A stretch of DNA of 64,000 nucleotides from Tenodera sinensis (Eukaryota > Arthropoda > Insecta > Mantodea > Mantidae), in assembly GCA_030765045.1 (NCBI GenBank), contig CM060964.1, forward strand, positions 168,742,219-168,806,218, given 5' to 3'. The notes under the pieces were generated by a model, which saw only the letters and a program-made list of their open reading frames with translations, did not search any database and had not been told where the DNA came from. A program made the position numbers and the translations under genes. Positions 10,638 through 17,929 of the stretch are shown piece by piece. Position 1 is the stretch's first letter, and each line of letters opens with the position of its first letter.

Positions 10638-11059
10638 ATTCCGTTACCCGGTACTATCTCAATCAGGTGGGAGGGGCGCTAGACCATCGCGATTTTGTTG
10701 TATTTAGGGGCAAGCGCTATCAAAGGGGTAGTGGGCTATTCTCCGCTCTTGGCGGTCTGTTTAGAACAATCTACCCGTTTATTAAGAGCGGCGCCAAAGC
10801 CATTGGAAAAGAGGCTCTTAAGATGGGCACAAACGTCCTTGCTGACGTAGTCACCTCCGGAACGGCTCCTAAAGAAGCGCTAAAAACCAGACTGAAAGAA
10901 GCGGGGTCCAATCTTAAGCGAAAAGCTGACGCGAAAATTGATTCCATGCTGGGCTCGGGCTTGCGCCGCATTAAAAGAATAAAACCCTCTGGAGCAGCGG
11001 TCAGCAAACAGTCTAGACTTGTTCGCAGAAGACGCAAGGTTCAAGACATCTTTTCGTAA
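10628..11059 (+). CDS. pX/pVI-like basic minor virion protein
   Basis: Intact frame of 143 aa, very basic. It contains RGSGLFSALGGLFR, a Gly/aromatic amphipathic segment at residues 33-46, then helices rich in Ala and Lys and two Arg/Lys clusters near the C-terminus. The layout, and the position directly before the major capsid gene, match the adenovirus pX/pVI-like protein of adintoviruses. These are precursor proteins cut by the viral protease, and the GSG and GG sites are plausible cleavage points (inference). The start codon lies within the penton gene and the stop shares one base with the next ATG (TAATG at 11057-11061). Confidence 0.75.
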   Translation: MELNSVTRYYLNQVGGALDHRDFVVFRGKRYQRGSGLFSALGGLFRTIYPFIKSGAKAIGKEALKMGTNVLADVVTSGTAPKEALKTRLKEAGSNLKRKADAKIDSMLGSGLRRIKRIKPSGAAVSKQSRLVRRRRKVQDIFS

Positions 11060-12231
11060 TGGCCGAAACCGATGCCGTGCACATGAGCTCCGAACTAGAC
11101 CTTTTTAAGGACCTTCCTGTTCAAATGAACGTGGAGGAGTCCTGCTTTATTTCCCTCAATCCTCAAAATACGCTAATGAAAAATGCCCCTATAACCTTTC
11201 ACTATTCCGGCAATGCCGACGACTACCTCGATCTCACCTACGTTGTTTTAGAGCTCGCGGTGCGCGTCCTAGACGCCGAAGGCAACGCCCTTAAAGACGA
11301 GGTGCAACCTACTCAGGTGAACAACTCTCTAAATGCTCTGTTTCAACAGGTAGAGGTTTCCCTCAACAATGTCATCGTTTCTATTTTGCAGCCAGGGTAC
11401 CCTTACAAAACGTACCTCGAAACGCTTCTCAATTAGTCTGAGGATGCCATGAACACTAGACTGCAATCTAGCCTTTGGAAAAAGGATACCGCCGGTCTCA
11501 TGGATATGTGGGAAGGTAATGCAGGAATGCTCTATCGCCATGAACATACCAAAGGAGGCCAGGTGGTACAACTCATGGGATGCCTCTCCAATGCGCTCTT
11601 TAGACAAGAAAACCTACTCTTAAACAACGTCAGTGTTACCATAAAGCTTACTCCCTCTTCGCCCTAGTTTCACGTCTTCTCCACAGTAAAGGACCTAAAT
11701 GCATTCACCGAAATTGTATCCGCAAAGTTACATCTGAAAACCGTCAGGCCTTCGCCCACCATAAAAATAGCCCATCAGACCGTTCTCTCCAAAAATCACG
11801 CCAAGTACCATCTCAAGGATGTTAGCTTTCACTCCCTTAGTCTTCCTAAGGGGTCCAGCGGAATGACGTTTAATGACGTGTTTATTGGTCAAATTCCAAG
11901 AAGGGTAGTTGTGGCCATGGTTTCCGATAAGGGATACAGCGGACAGTACACGTCCAACCCATTTAACCTTAACCACTTTAACATGAATTCCTTTCAAATG
12001 TACGTCAGTGGGCAACCCATTCCTTCGCAACCCCTTCAACCCAATTTTGACAATGGGGAATTTTTGCAATGCTTTCAAACGCTTCAGGACGGTCTAGGCA
12101 TTCACTTTAAAGACGAAGGCCACTCCATTTCCAGATATCAATATCCTCGCGGTTACACTGTTATAGTGTTTGATCTCACTGCCGACATGAGCGCCAATGC
12201 CCACTACAGCGAAACGGCACAGTATCCATAA
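11059..12231 (+). pseudogene. Major capsid protein (double jelly-roll, hexon-like) with two in-frame amber codons
   Basis: One frame of 390 codons to TAA at 12229, interrupted only by TAG at codon 126 (11434) and TAG at codon 203 (11665); there are no indels. Recognisable parts are the opening ELDLFKDLPVQ, ITFHYSG, the strand-rich region with NNSLNALFQQVEVSLNN, and the C-terminal GQIPRRVVVAMV, NPFNLNHFN and PRGYTVIVFDLTAD, all typical of Polinton major capsid proteins. This forms the trimeric capsomers of the icosahedral shell. The first amber sits where related proteins have Tyr. With only two point nonsense changes in about 1.2 kb this is a young pseudogene, or the stops are allelic or sequencing differences. 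It is not functional as written. Confidence 0.9.
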
Positions 12232-12334
12232 GCATTGGATTTTCTAAACCTCTCATAAACGCCGTCGTGCTTCTCGTTTCAGCAGAAATTCATCGCACCG
12301 TAGAAATAGACGCCAATCGGTCCATTTTAGTGTC
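12232..12334 (+). other. Short spacer between capsid and protease genes
   Basis: Contains a pyrimidine-rich TTCTCGTTTCAG (ending at 12283) that looks like a splice acceptor before the protease start. No matching donor could be assigned. Confidence 0.3.
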
Positions 12335-12808
12335 ATGAACGCGCACCAGCTCGAACGCTTTCTATCCGCATGCTCCTTCACGCGCCCTTTTTTCTACGGC
12401 GTTTTTGCATGCGATCAGTTACCTCCAGCTTGCTCTCTTTCATCCTTCCCTCTAGCCCTAGTCGTTAACACCGACCCCAGCACGCAACCAGGAAAACACT
12501 GGGTCTGCATCTTTGTTGATAAATACCGTAGAGGGGAATATTTTGATAGTTTTGGTCTAAGTCCCATAGTGACTCATATTTTAAAATGGCTCCATTCAGT
12601 TTGCGGTACCCGTTGAGTGCACAGCTCCATTAGGTTACAGGGAAATAACAGCGCTACATGCGGCCATTACGTCATTGGTTACCTTTCTCACCGCTGAGCT
12701 GATTTGTCCCAAGAAATGTTCTTTTCCAAATTTCGAAGCAAAGATTTCCCTTATAACGATCTCCTCATTCTTAAAACCTTCAACTACGTATACCTCGCCA
12801 AAAGCTCT

Positions 12809-12870
12809 CATCATCATCATCATCATCATCATCATCAGCATCATCATCATTATCATCATCATCATCATCT
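12809..12870. repeat. (CAT)n microsatellite inside the protease frame
   Basis: About 20 CAT units with a few variants, read as poly-His in the protease frame. It is either a C-terminal expansion or a repeat grown in decaying DNA. Confidence 0.9.
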
Positions 12871-12892
12871 GCAATCCTGTAGGCCTTTGCAG

Positions 12893-12974
12893 GTAAGTCC
12901 AATTTCTTTTCCTTAATTTTTTTCTCTCTCTCGCTCTCTCCCTCTTTCTAATCGTTCCTCTGCCCCGTTTTCAG
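12893..12974 (+). other. Candidate 82-nt spliceosomal intron
   Basis: Consensus donor CAG|GTAAGT, an internal CTAAT branch-like site, a long CT-rich tract and the acceptor TTTTCAG. It would be the first intron of the transcript that also carries the 13066-13162 intron. Confidence 0.65.
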
Positions 12975-13018
12975 CTCTCCTATAACTCCTGCGTAGGGCT
13001 GTCCGTCTCCAGTGAGCC

Positions 13019-13760
13019 ATGAGCAACAAGGAGAACCAGGAGGACGCCGGTCCTCATTCGTCAGGGTAAGTATGTTAGCTCGTGTGTGTGTTATTTTTTT
13101 CCTATTTTTCTTTTGCTTTTGGTTTCTAATTTTTTCCATCCTTTTGCCCTTTTTTGTTGCAGTGCACATGAGCAGCGTGACCTGGGACCTCTCACCGACA
13201 TCTACTTCCTCAACCCATCGCAAACCAAGTTTGTCGGTGTGGGATTTGCTCCTAGGGAACCGTTTCAACTGGTCGTCTTCTTGGCCAAGTGTGGCTCTTG
13301 CTCAGGCGTAGCCCTTACGCCGGAGCATTGGCAGATGCTGGTGGAAGCAAGGCACGTCATCCAACGTGACACGGAGGTCAACCTTCAGGAATATCAAATT
13401 TCTGCTCGATGTTCAATCATCTTTAAACGCATTTTCGGCAAACTGCTCATTGTCTTAAAAGACCTACAGGGTGGGTGCATCGCTCTTAACCCCCAGGAAT
13501 GGGACGTTCTGGACAGTCTAAACAAACTCATCTCAGACATCCTATTTCATAAAAGCAAAGAACAAACTGACGTACAAAACCAAATCTCGGCATTTCGCAA
13601 GGATATGATTCACTCCCACGCTTCCAATGTTCCTTTTCAATCCATGAATTTCACCCTATTCACCAAGTACATCAGATCCGCCAACATTAGAACATTCCTA
13701 GAGGTGGAATATTATCTCAAACCTCACTTCCTGCGCAATATTGTGCAACCCAAGTCTTAA
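13019..13760 (+). CDS. Spliced gene with two PC4-like motifs (candidate DNA-binding protein)
   Basis: Exon 1 is 13019-13065 (ATG AGC AAC..., 15 codons plus two bases) and exon 2 is 13163-13760. The join across the GTAAGT...TTGCAG intron is in phase, and the frame has no other ATG upstream of the conserved part, so splicing decides the start. The product is about 214 aa. Two segments share a layout of short beta strands followed by an LTP/LNP..W motif and a helix: residues about 35-75 (FVGVGFAPREPFQLVVFL then ALTPEHW) and about 103-138 (LLIVLKDL then ALNPQEW). This resembles the fold signature of the transcription coactivator PC4, which binds single-stranded DNA. That similarity is my reading and not proven. 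It follows the protease with an ATGA overlap. Confidence 0.6.
13066..13162 (+). other. Candidate 97-nt spliceosomal intron
   Basis: Donor GG|GTAAGTATG, a tract very rich in T and C, and the acceptor TTTTTTGTTGCAG. Exons on both sides stay in one frame when it is removed. Confidence 0.75.
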
Positions 13761-13799
13761 CCTTTTTTTCTCTCAGTCTTCTCTCTACTGCCATAAAGC

Positions 13800-14336
13800 A
13801 TGGGCTACAAACATTACCTATCGGTCTACTGTAACGGCGATAAAGTGTTCAAGGATTACGACATGCAGGGACATCCCAAGAAAAATTTTCCCTACGCCCT
13901 AAGGTTCGTCGATGACGTCTACGTCGGAAAAGCCATCTCTGTCAAGTTGAACAGCTACCAGGACATCGCAGCCTATGTCTTTACGAACATAAACATGCAA
14001 TACATTCTTTTTTCGGCAGAAACCTATCACCGCAACAGCAACAGCGATGAGGAAAGCAAGGATCAATTATTCAGCTTTGTTGCAAAAAAAGGTTTATTTA
14101 TCGTCTTCTATGAAGCTCCATTCCTACCTACCTCCAAAATGCAACACATGATCGACGAGGGGCGTTTGTGCTACGGCCGTTGTCTTTCAGTGCATTTAGG
14201 CAACACCTCACCCTACATCGTTGAAGATCTTATTCACGGACATTACATCTACAGAGTTCAACAAACGAGGGTTATACAGCAACAGCAGCATTCCGCCTAT
14301 AATAGCCTCATCTCCTACGTCAGAAGCGACGCGTAG
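13800..14336 (+). CDS. Unknown Polinton late-region protein
   Basis: Intact frame of 178 aa from an ATG 40 bp after the preceding gene. Not recognised. It is soluble-looking, with alternating beta and helical prediction by eye, aromatic-rich (many Tyr and Phe), and has a short acidic loop with Ser/Asp/Glu (residues about 79-88) and a poly-Gln run (160-163) near the C-terminus. No membrane segment or Cys cluster is seen. Its place in the co-directional series suggests a virion or accessory protein of the element, but the function is open. Confidence 0.6.
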   Translation: MGYKHYLSVYCNGDKVFKDYDMQGHPKKNFPYALRFVDDVYVGKAISVKLNSYQDIAAYVFTNINMQYILFSAETYHRNSNSDEESKDQLFSFVAKKGLFIVFYEAPFLPTSKMQHMIDEGRLCYGRCLSVHLGNTSPYIVEDLIHGHYIYRVQQTRVIQQQQHSAYNSLISYVRSDA

Positions 14337-14381
14337 CTGGAAATACTCAACCATCAAGTCCGTTCCTGCTTCATTTGCACC

Positions 14382-14882
14382 ATGCCAGCAGCAGCGTGCA
14401 CACCGCTTCACTGTTCCATGTGCTTTCATCGTCAGTGTAGCTGCAGCATTCGTTCCTTCTGGTGCGATAAATGCAGCGTAGGCGTCTTTACAGACTTAAA
14501 AAAATTACAACATAACATTGACGCCTTCTTACAAAAGTATGCCAAGCGCAATGGTGGAACTACCAGCTCTAATAAAGTACCTGCAACATCACAAACCCTA
14601 TCTCAACTCAGCAGCCAGGAGCTTAGCTGCGTGTTGTTGCACACCAACAGTATCTTCCCAAAATACCCTCCACATGATTTGGATTCTGTTTGGCATCGTC
14701 TATCGCCGCAACAGCAACATTCTCTTCATTCTTACCAAAGGTGCAAGCAGCATTGGAACCAACCGTCGCACCGTATTCATATAGATGGTGCAGCTCCCAT
14801 CATCGCCAAGTGCCCATTTTGCGCCAAGGTTAACGTGTCTCCTCCAACTTGTTGCTCTTATCGCCAGCAAGCGGATGTTTAA
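14382..14882 (+). CDS. Cys/His-rich hypothetical protein (candidate zinc-binding)
   Basis: Frame of 166 aa from the ATG at 14382. The first 32 residues hold a compact cluster of Cys and His (CTPLHCSMCFHRQCSCS, then CDKCS), which could bind two zinc ions. A helical linker and a Ser/Gln-rich middle follow, and a second CPFCAK...CC cluster lies near the end (residues about 142-158). Not recognised. The Cys-rich ends recall the Cys-rich exon of the minus-strand gene but the two do not align obviously. The frame could be one of several overlapping ones here, so the assignment is moderate. Confidence 0.5.
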   Translation: MPAAACTPLHCSMCFHRQCSCSIRSFWCDKCSVGVFTDLKKLQHNIDAFLQKYAKRNGGTTSSNKVPATSQTLSQLSSQELSCVLLHTNSIFPKYPPHDLDSVWHRLSPQQQHSLHSYQRCKQHWNQPSHRIHIDGAAPIIAKCPFCAKVNVSPPTCCSYRQQADV

Positions 14883-14899
14883 CTTCCGTTTCCTCCACT

Positions 14900-14906
14900 T
14901 ATAAAG
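14900..14906 (+). promoter_or_regulatory. TATA-like box before the OB-fold-like gene
   Basis: TATAAAG lies 41 bp upstream of the ATG at 14947, right after the stop of the preceding gene. The spacing allows a very short leader. Confidence 0.35.
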
Positions 14907-14946
14907 CAACGTCGTTTCCAGCCTACAACCATTCAACCTCTGCATC

Positions 14947-15298
14947 ATGGCATCAAGCAACATCGTTCGAGAGCTCAACTCCATCGCCGAAACGATGCTT
15001 TTCATGTCCTTGGGAGAGCTTCAAAAAGGTCGGCCGTACAGAATTCAGAGTGCCAGGGCACTCTCCACCAGGTACGGCAGAAAAGTTTCCGTCTACATTA
15101 ATAACCACGAAATATTTCTACCTCCAATTTCGACATGACTCAGGATGCCATCGACCATCTCAACGCCGTTCCTGTCTGTCTAACGTACGAAGGGTCGAAG
15201 TGCTCCGAAATGGCTCCGAACGACGCATCGTCAGATTCTCCGAACCTTCCACTCCTCATGATACATCCCGCCAAAACACATACGCCAACTTCCAATAG
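14947..15298 (+). pseudogene. OB-fold-like small DNA-binding protein, split by frameshifts
   Basis: Starts MASSNIVREL at 14947. The first segment has the pattern GRPYRIQSARALSTRYGRKVSVYI, then EIFLPP, which I recall from a family of small insect and viral proteins with an OB-fold-like arrangement (Tyr-x-Ile, Thr-x-Tyr-Gly, a terminal Leu-Pro). The frame changes just after FLPP at about 15120; the continuation with DAIDHLNAVPVCLTYEG is in another frame from 15126, and a second change near 15200 leads to a third frame (NGSERRIVRFSE) that ends at 15298. Overlap of TGA and ATG at 15135 is therefore probably accidental. Family assignment is from memory and tentative. Confidence 0.45.
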
Positions 15299-15332
15299 CC
15301 TTCCTATAGTCAGTCTCTCTTCCACCATCAAC

Positions 15333-15893
15333 ATGTCAACGTGCAAGTCAGACCCAGTGGACATTCACCCCAGTCTTTCCTGCAGAATCGTTTTTGACGT
15401 ACATGAAACCGTCGATGCTACAGGAATCTACGTCAACAATTGCCGCATCGGGTCGCAGGAAATCATAACCCTTGGTTTAACCAAAATTGTCACCATCAAA
15501 GTTCACTCCGGCAATGCTCAAATCGTCAACGTCCAGTTCGTCCCTTCCATTGCTCACTCTTTCAACGGCAATGTCAGATGCACCGTATATCTTGGGACCA
15601 ACATAACGCCATCTATAGACAACATCATCACCTCCAACGGATCTTTTCCTGCGGGTGAAAACATTCGCCAAAATATTATCGTTCCTATGTACATTCCCAA
15701 AACCAGTACCAATATAGACCCTAATTTTCGCCACATTAACCTCTCCTGTGTTACCTGTGACCACCCACCTCCGCGACCTGATAATCAACAAAACCTTGAA
15801 ACCTTCAAAATATCAACCCATCGTACTACCACATATTTTAACATCATGTTTCTGGAAACCAACATGAGTGATCGTGAGTGTGATTTAACATAA
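15333..15893 (+). CDS. Beta-rich unknown protein, last gene of the Polinton
   Basis: The frame is open from 15135, but the part before 15333 overlaps the OB-fold-like gene, so the ATG at 15333 (MSTCKSD) is the better start, giving 186 aa. The sequence is rich in Val, Ile, Thr and Asn with repeated short strands, few charges and no membrane segment; it looks like an all-beta domain such as a jelly roll or fibre-like protein. Not recognised. A poly(A) signal follows 7 nt after the stop. Confidence 0.5.
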   Translation: MSTCKSDPVDIHPSLSCRIVFDVHETVDATGIYVNNCRIGSQEIITLGLTKIVTIKVHSGNAQIVNVQFVPSIAHSFNGNVRCTVYLGTNITPSIDNIITSNGSFPAGENIRQNIIVPMYIPKTSTNIDPNFRHINLSCVTCDHPPPRPDNQQNLETFKISTHRTTTYFNIMFLETNMSDRECDLT

Positions 15894-15899
15894 ACAAAG

Positions 15900-15905
15900 A
15901 ATAAA
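15900..15905 (+). terminator. Polyadenylation signal AATAAA
   Basis: Directly after the last plus-strand gene of the element. Another AATAAA lies near 16349. Confidence 0.55.
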
Positions 15906-15972
15906 GAACAGTTAAAAAACAATTGTCATAGTGTGACTATGTGCTCGTATATAAAAAACAAACCATTCATTA

Positions 15973-16137
15973 AGAGGTAGAACTGGAACTTAAAAATTCA
16001 ATGCCACAACTGGGATTTGAACCACAGACATTCCGCTTGCCGGGCGGACGCTCTAACCACTGAGCTATTGTGACAAACTGCCAGAATGGCATTAAATTCT
16101 CAAGCCAGTAAGTTTGTTGGCATAAATAAATAATAAA
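15973..16137 (-). mobile_element. tRNA-derived SINE (family with 3' end ATTGAATTTTT)
   Basis: On the minus strand there is an A-box-like TAGCTCAGTGGTTAGAGCG and a B box GGTTCAAATCCC with tRNA spacing, then a unique 3' body. It is flanked by a perfect 12-bp target duplication AACCATTCATTA (15961-15972, 16138-16149). A relative lies at 54958-55253. The flank 16150-16365 is AT-rich with no gene. Confidence 0.88.
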
Positions 16138-16365
16138 AACCATTCATTATTGCTCTCAACCTTGTTATATTCATATATTTGTTCATTTTGTGCCAATGTT
16201 TGTCTACTTGTGTAGTTACTTAACAACATTAAACCATTCTATGTTTCAATCAACTACATGTTTAAGCTTTTATTCTTATATGTCATATTTCGTTGCTTAT
16301 GCATTTATTTCCATATGTAACATGTAATTGTACCATGAATTTATTTCAATAAAGATTAAATACAT

Positions 16366-16793
16366 CTATACGGATCAAACACTTGGGTTTTCATTTAGTC
16401 CTGCCACCTTAGCATATCTTTTTTCATTCCACTACTCAAAATTATTTTAAATTTTCCGGCATTTTTGGTGATTAGCATATTTCTTAAAAAATTTGCCACC
16501 TTTTAAAAAAAATTCCCGGCTTTTTTTAGATTAACATATTTTTAAAAATGTTCCGCTTTTTTCAAAATTTTTCCCGCCTTTTTTAAGGGATTAACGCGAC
16601 ACTAGACATATTTATCAAAATTTCCCACCTTTTTATAAAATATTTTCCCGGCTTTTTGAAATTAACATATTTTTAAAAAATTTCTGCCTTTTTTCAAATT
16701 TTTTCCCGCCTTTTTTAAGGGATTAACGCGACACTAGCGCTTATCCCCCTTGGTGGCAGGATTATCGTTAATCCACTTGTTTAATCCGTATAG
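16366..16793. mobile_element. 428-bp inverted-repeat (MITE-like) element with internal 132-bp duplication
   Basis: The ends are inverted repeats of about 43 bp: CTATACGGAT...CCTGCCACC on the left and its imperfect complement on the right. Inside, a unit ending in AGGGATTAACGCGACACTAG occurs twice (16586-16605 and 16718-16737), 132 bp apart, with alternating CCCGCC/CCCGGC blocks in T-rich sequence. No coding capacity. Target duplication is unclear (AT at most). Confidence 0.6.
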
Positions 16794-17416
16794 ATAACTA
16801 CTACCGTTTACAGTTACGGATACATAATATAACCACAGAACCACAGGAATTAAGTAAATTATTAGAAGTATTTAAAAGAAGAAACGATTATTTAGATATA
16901 GGTAAAACTTATAACCATTTTGTTAAAAGCTATGGTCGTATTGCGGTTGATTATAATAAAAAATGGCTACACTGTTATGTGCATATTCGGCATGATGGAG
17001 CATGTTATCCAAAAATACCCAGTTCAAAATCAATAAAACCTATTATACCAAAAATCCCCAGACACACTTCCCCATCTCTCTTCAGAAACAAACAATATTC
17101 CTTGCATACAAATTCTTATAAATCCGCTTCTGTTAATAGAGACCAAAATGTTTTAAATACCACACTTAAAAGTGCAACCTATACAACAAAAAAGAAATCT
17201 ATAGGGAAGATAAGTAAGAATGTGATAAGTAAAAAGCAAACCGCTAAAGCAAATCCACAACACAGAACAGTATATACCCACAATTTTGGAATAAATTCAC
17301 AGCACCCATCAACTTCAGGACATAATTTAACAAACTCTTCTAGTAGACTTGTGGGTCAAAATATGTATAATATAATTAAAGAGTATTATCAATCTGTTGA
17401 AGGGTTTCTCGAATGA
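16793..17416 (+). pseudogene. R1-type LINE ORF1 (C-terminal part)
   Basis: Open frame of about 207 codons with no start, entering from the neighbouring inverted-repeat element, so the 5' part is missing. Visible features are a first segment with SKLLEVFKRRNDYLDIGKTY-like helical residues and a basic Ser/Thr/Lys-rich remainder. No CCHC knuckle is seen in the remaining part. The stop overlaps the ATG of ORF2 (ATGA at 17413-17416), as is common for coupled translation in this LINE group. Confidence 0.55.
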
Positions 17417-17929
17417 TTGTAATAATGATACATTTTAAGGCAATTCTTTTGAAATCTTTAACTGTTACAATGGAAATGTTTCTTAAAAACTTAAGAATTG
17501 TACAAATAAACGCCCAAAGAAGCCGGCTGGTTATGGCTGAACTTAAAACCCTTATTGATGAATTCAATATTGACATCCTTTGTATCCAAGAGCCTTATTC
17601 CATAAACGGAAATTTAACACACATTCCAGCTTTGGCTAGGGTGGTATGTGGAGGTAAAAATGCCATGGCAGCGGTGGTTATTGCAAACCAAAATCTTCAA
17701 GTTGTTCATATAAGGCAATTCTCTGATCTGCATACAAATTGCCTAGAAATTTCACATGAAAATGGTTGTTTCATTTTAGTTAATATTATTTTCAGTACTG
17801 TGAAGACATCAAACCTTATCTAAACAAAATTAGAAATATACAAAACCATTTTCGGCATCAACAAAATTCTTCACACTGTGGATGCAAATACCAAGTCTAC
17901 TTGGTGGTTCAACAATTTTAGGGACGACA

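Larger units (their letters stand above)
12335..13022 (+). pseudogene. Adenain-type cysteine protease, two in-frame TGA codons, possible His-rich tail across an intron
   Basis: The frame starts at ATG 12335. Catalytic residues of the adenovirus protease family are visible in order: His55 (GKHW), Asp71 (YFDSFG), Gln102 (LQG) and Cys109 (ATCGHYV); Gln and Cys are seven apart as in adenain. In-frame TGA codons stand at 12614 (codon 94, before the Gln and Cys) and 12695 (codon 121, where a Cys codon is likely original). The frame then runs through a (CAT)n repeat that encodes a His-rich stretch (about 12809-12870). It reaches CAG|GTAAGT at 12892; if the 12893-12974 intron is removed it continues for 15 codons and ends in a TGA overlapping the next ATG. 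That gives 201 codons, close to adenain length. The enzyme would mature capsid precursors. Confidence 0.85.
1214..15905 (+). mobile_element. Endogenous Polinton/Maverick (adintovirus-type) element
   Basis: The four hallmark Polinton proteins are present in one 14-kb stretch: protein-primed PolB, A32-type packaging ATPase, retrovirus-like DDE integrase with chromodomain, and adenain-type protease. Capsid genes (major capsid, penton, pX-like) are present too, which marks the virus-like (adintovirus) form. Most genes run on the plus strand and one spliced gene runs on the minus strand. PolB is destroyed by about ten lesions, while ATPase, penton and pX-like genes are intact, so decay is uneven. 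No long terminal inverted repeats were recognised on either side, so the exact ends are unknown; the stated limits are the outermost recognised coding sequence and poly(A) signal. Confidence 0.93.

Noticed and set aside
11059..12231. Alternative genetic code or programmed amber read-through in the capsid gene
   Set aside because: Neighbouring genes also contain TAA and TGA breaks and frameshifts, and the host is a nuclear insect genome, so ordinary nonsense mutation explains it.
13086..13162. N-terminal hydrophobic segment (signal peptide or membrane helix) of the gene at 13163-13760
   Set aside because: These residues are the translation of an intron pyrimidine tract that ends in TTGCAG.
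15477..15791. Minus-strand open frames opposite the last Polinton gene
   Set aside because: Shadow frames of the plus-strand gene, no promoter or motif of their own.
14947..15893. A 63-aa gene overlapping a 252-aa gene by ATGA at 15135
   Set aside because: The conserved pattern of the small protein continues across frames past 15135, so the overlap is better explained by a frameshift.
15985..16060. tRNA gene on the minus strand (also at 21300, 40790, 43860, 45080, 56280, 62930)
   Set aside because: A and B boxes are present but the cloverleaf is not complete, and each lies at the head of a repeated SINE with a tail and target duplication.
16366..16793. Right terminal inverted repeat of the Polinton
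   Set aside because: The matching sequence lies only about 400 bp away on the other side of the same block, and nothing similar was found left of 3 kb.
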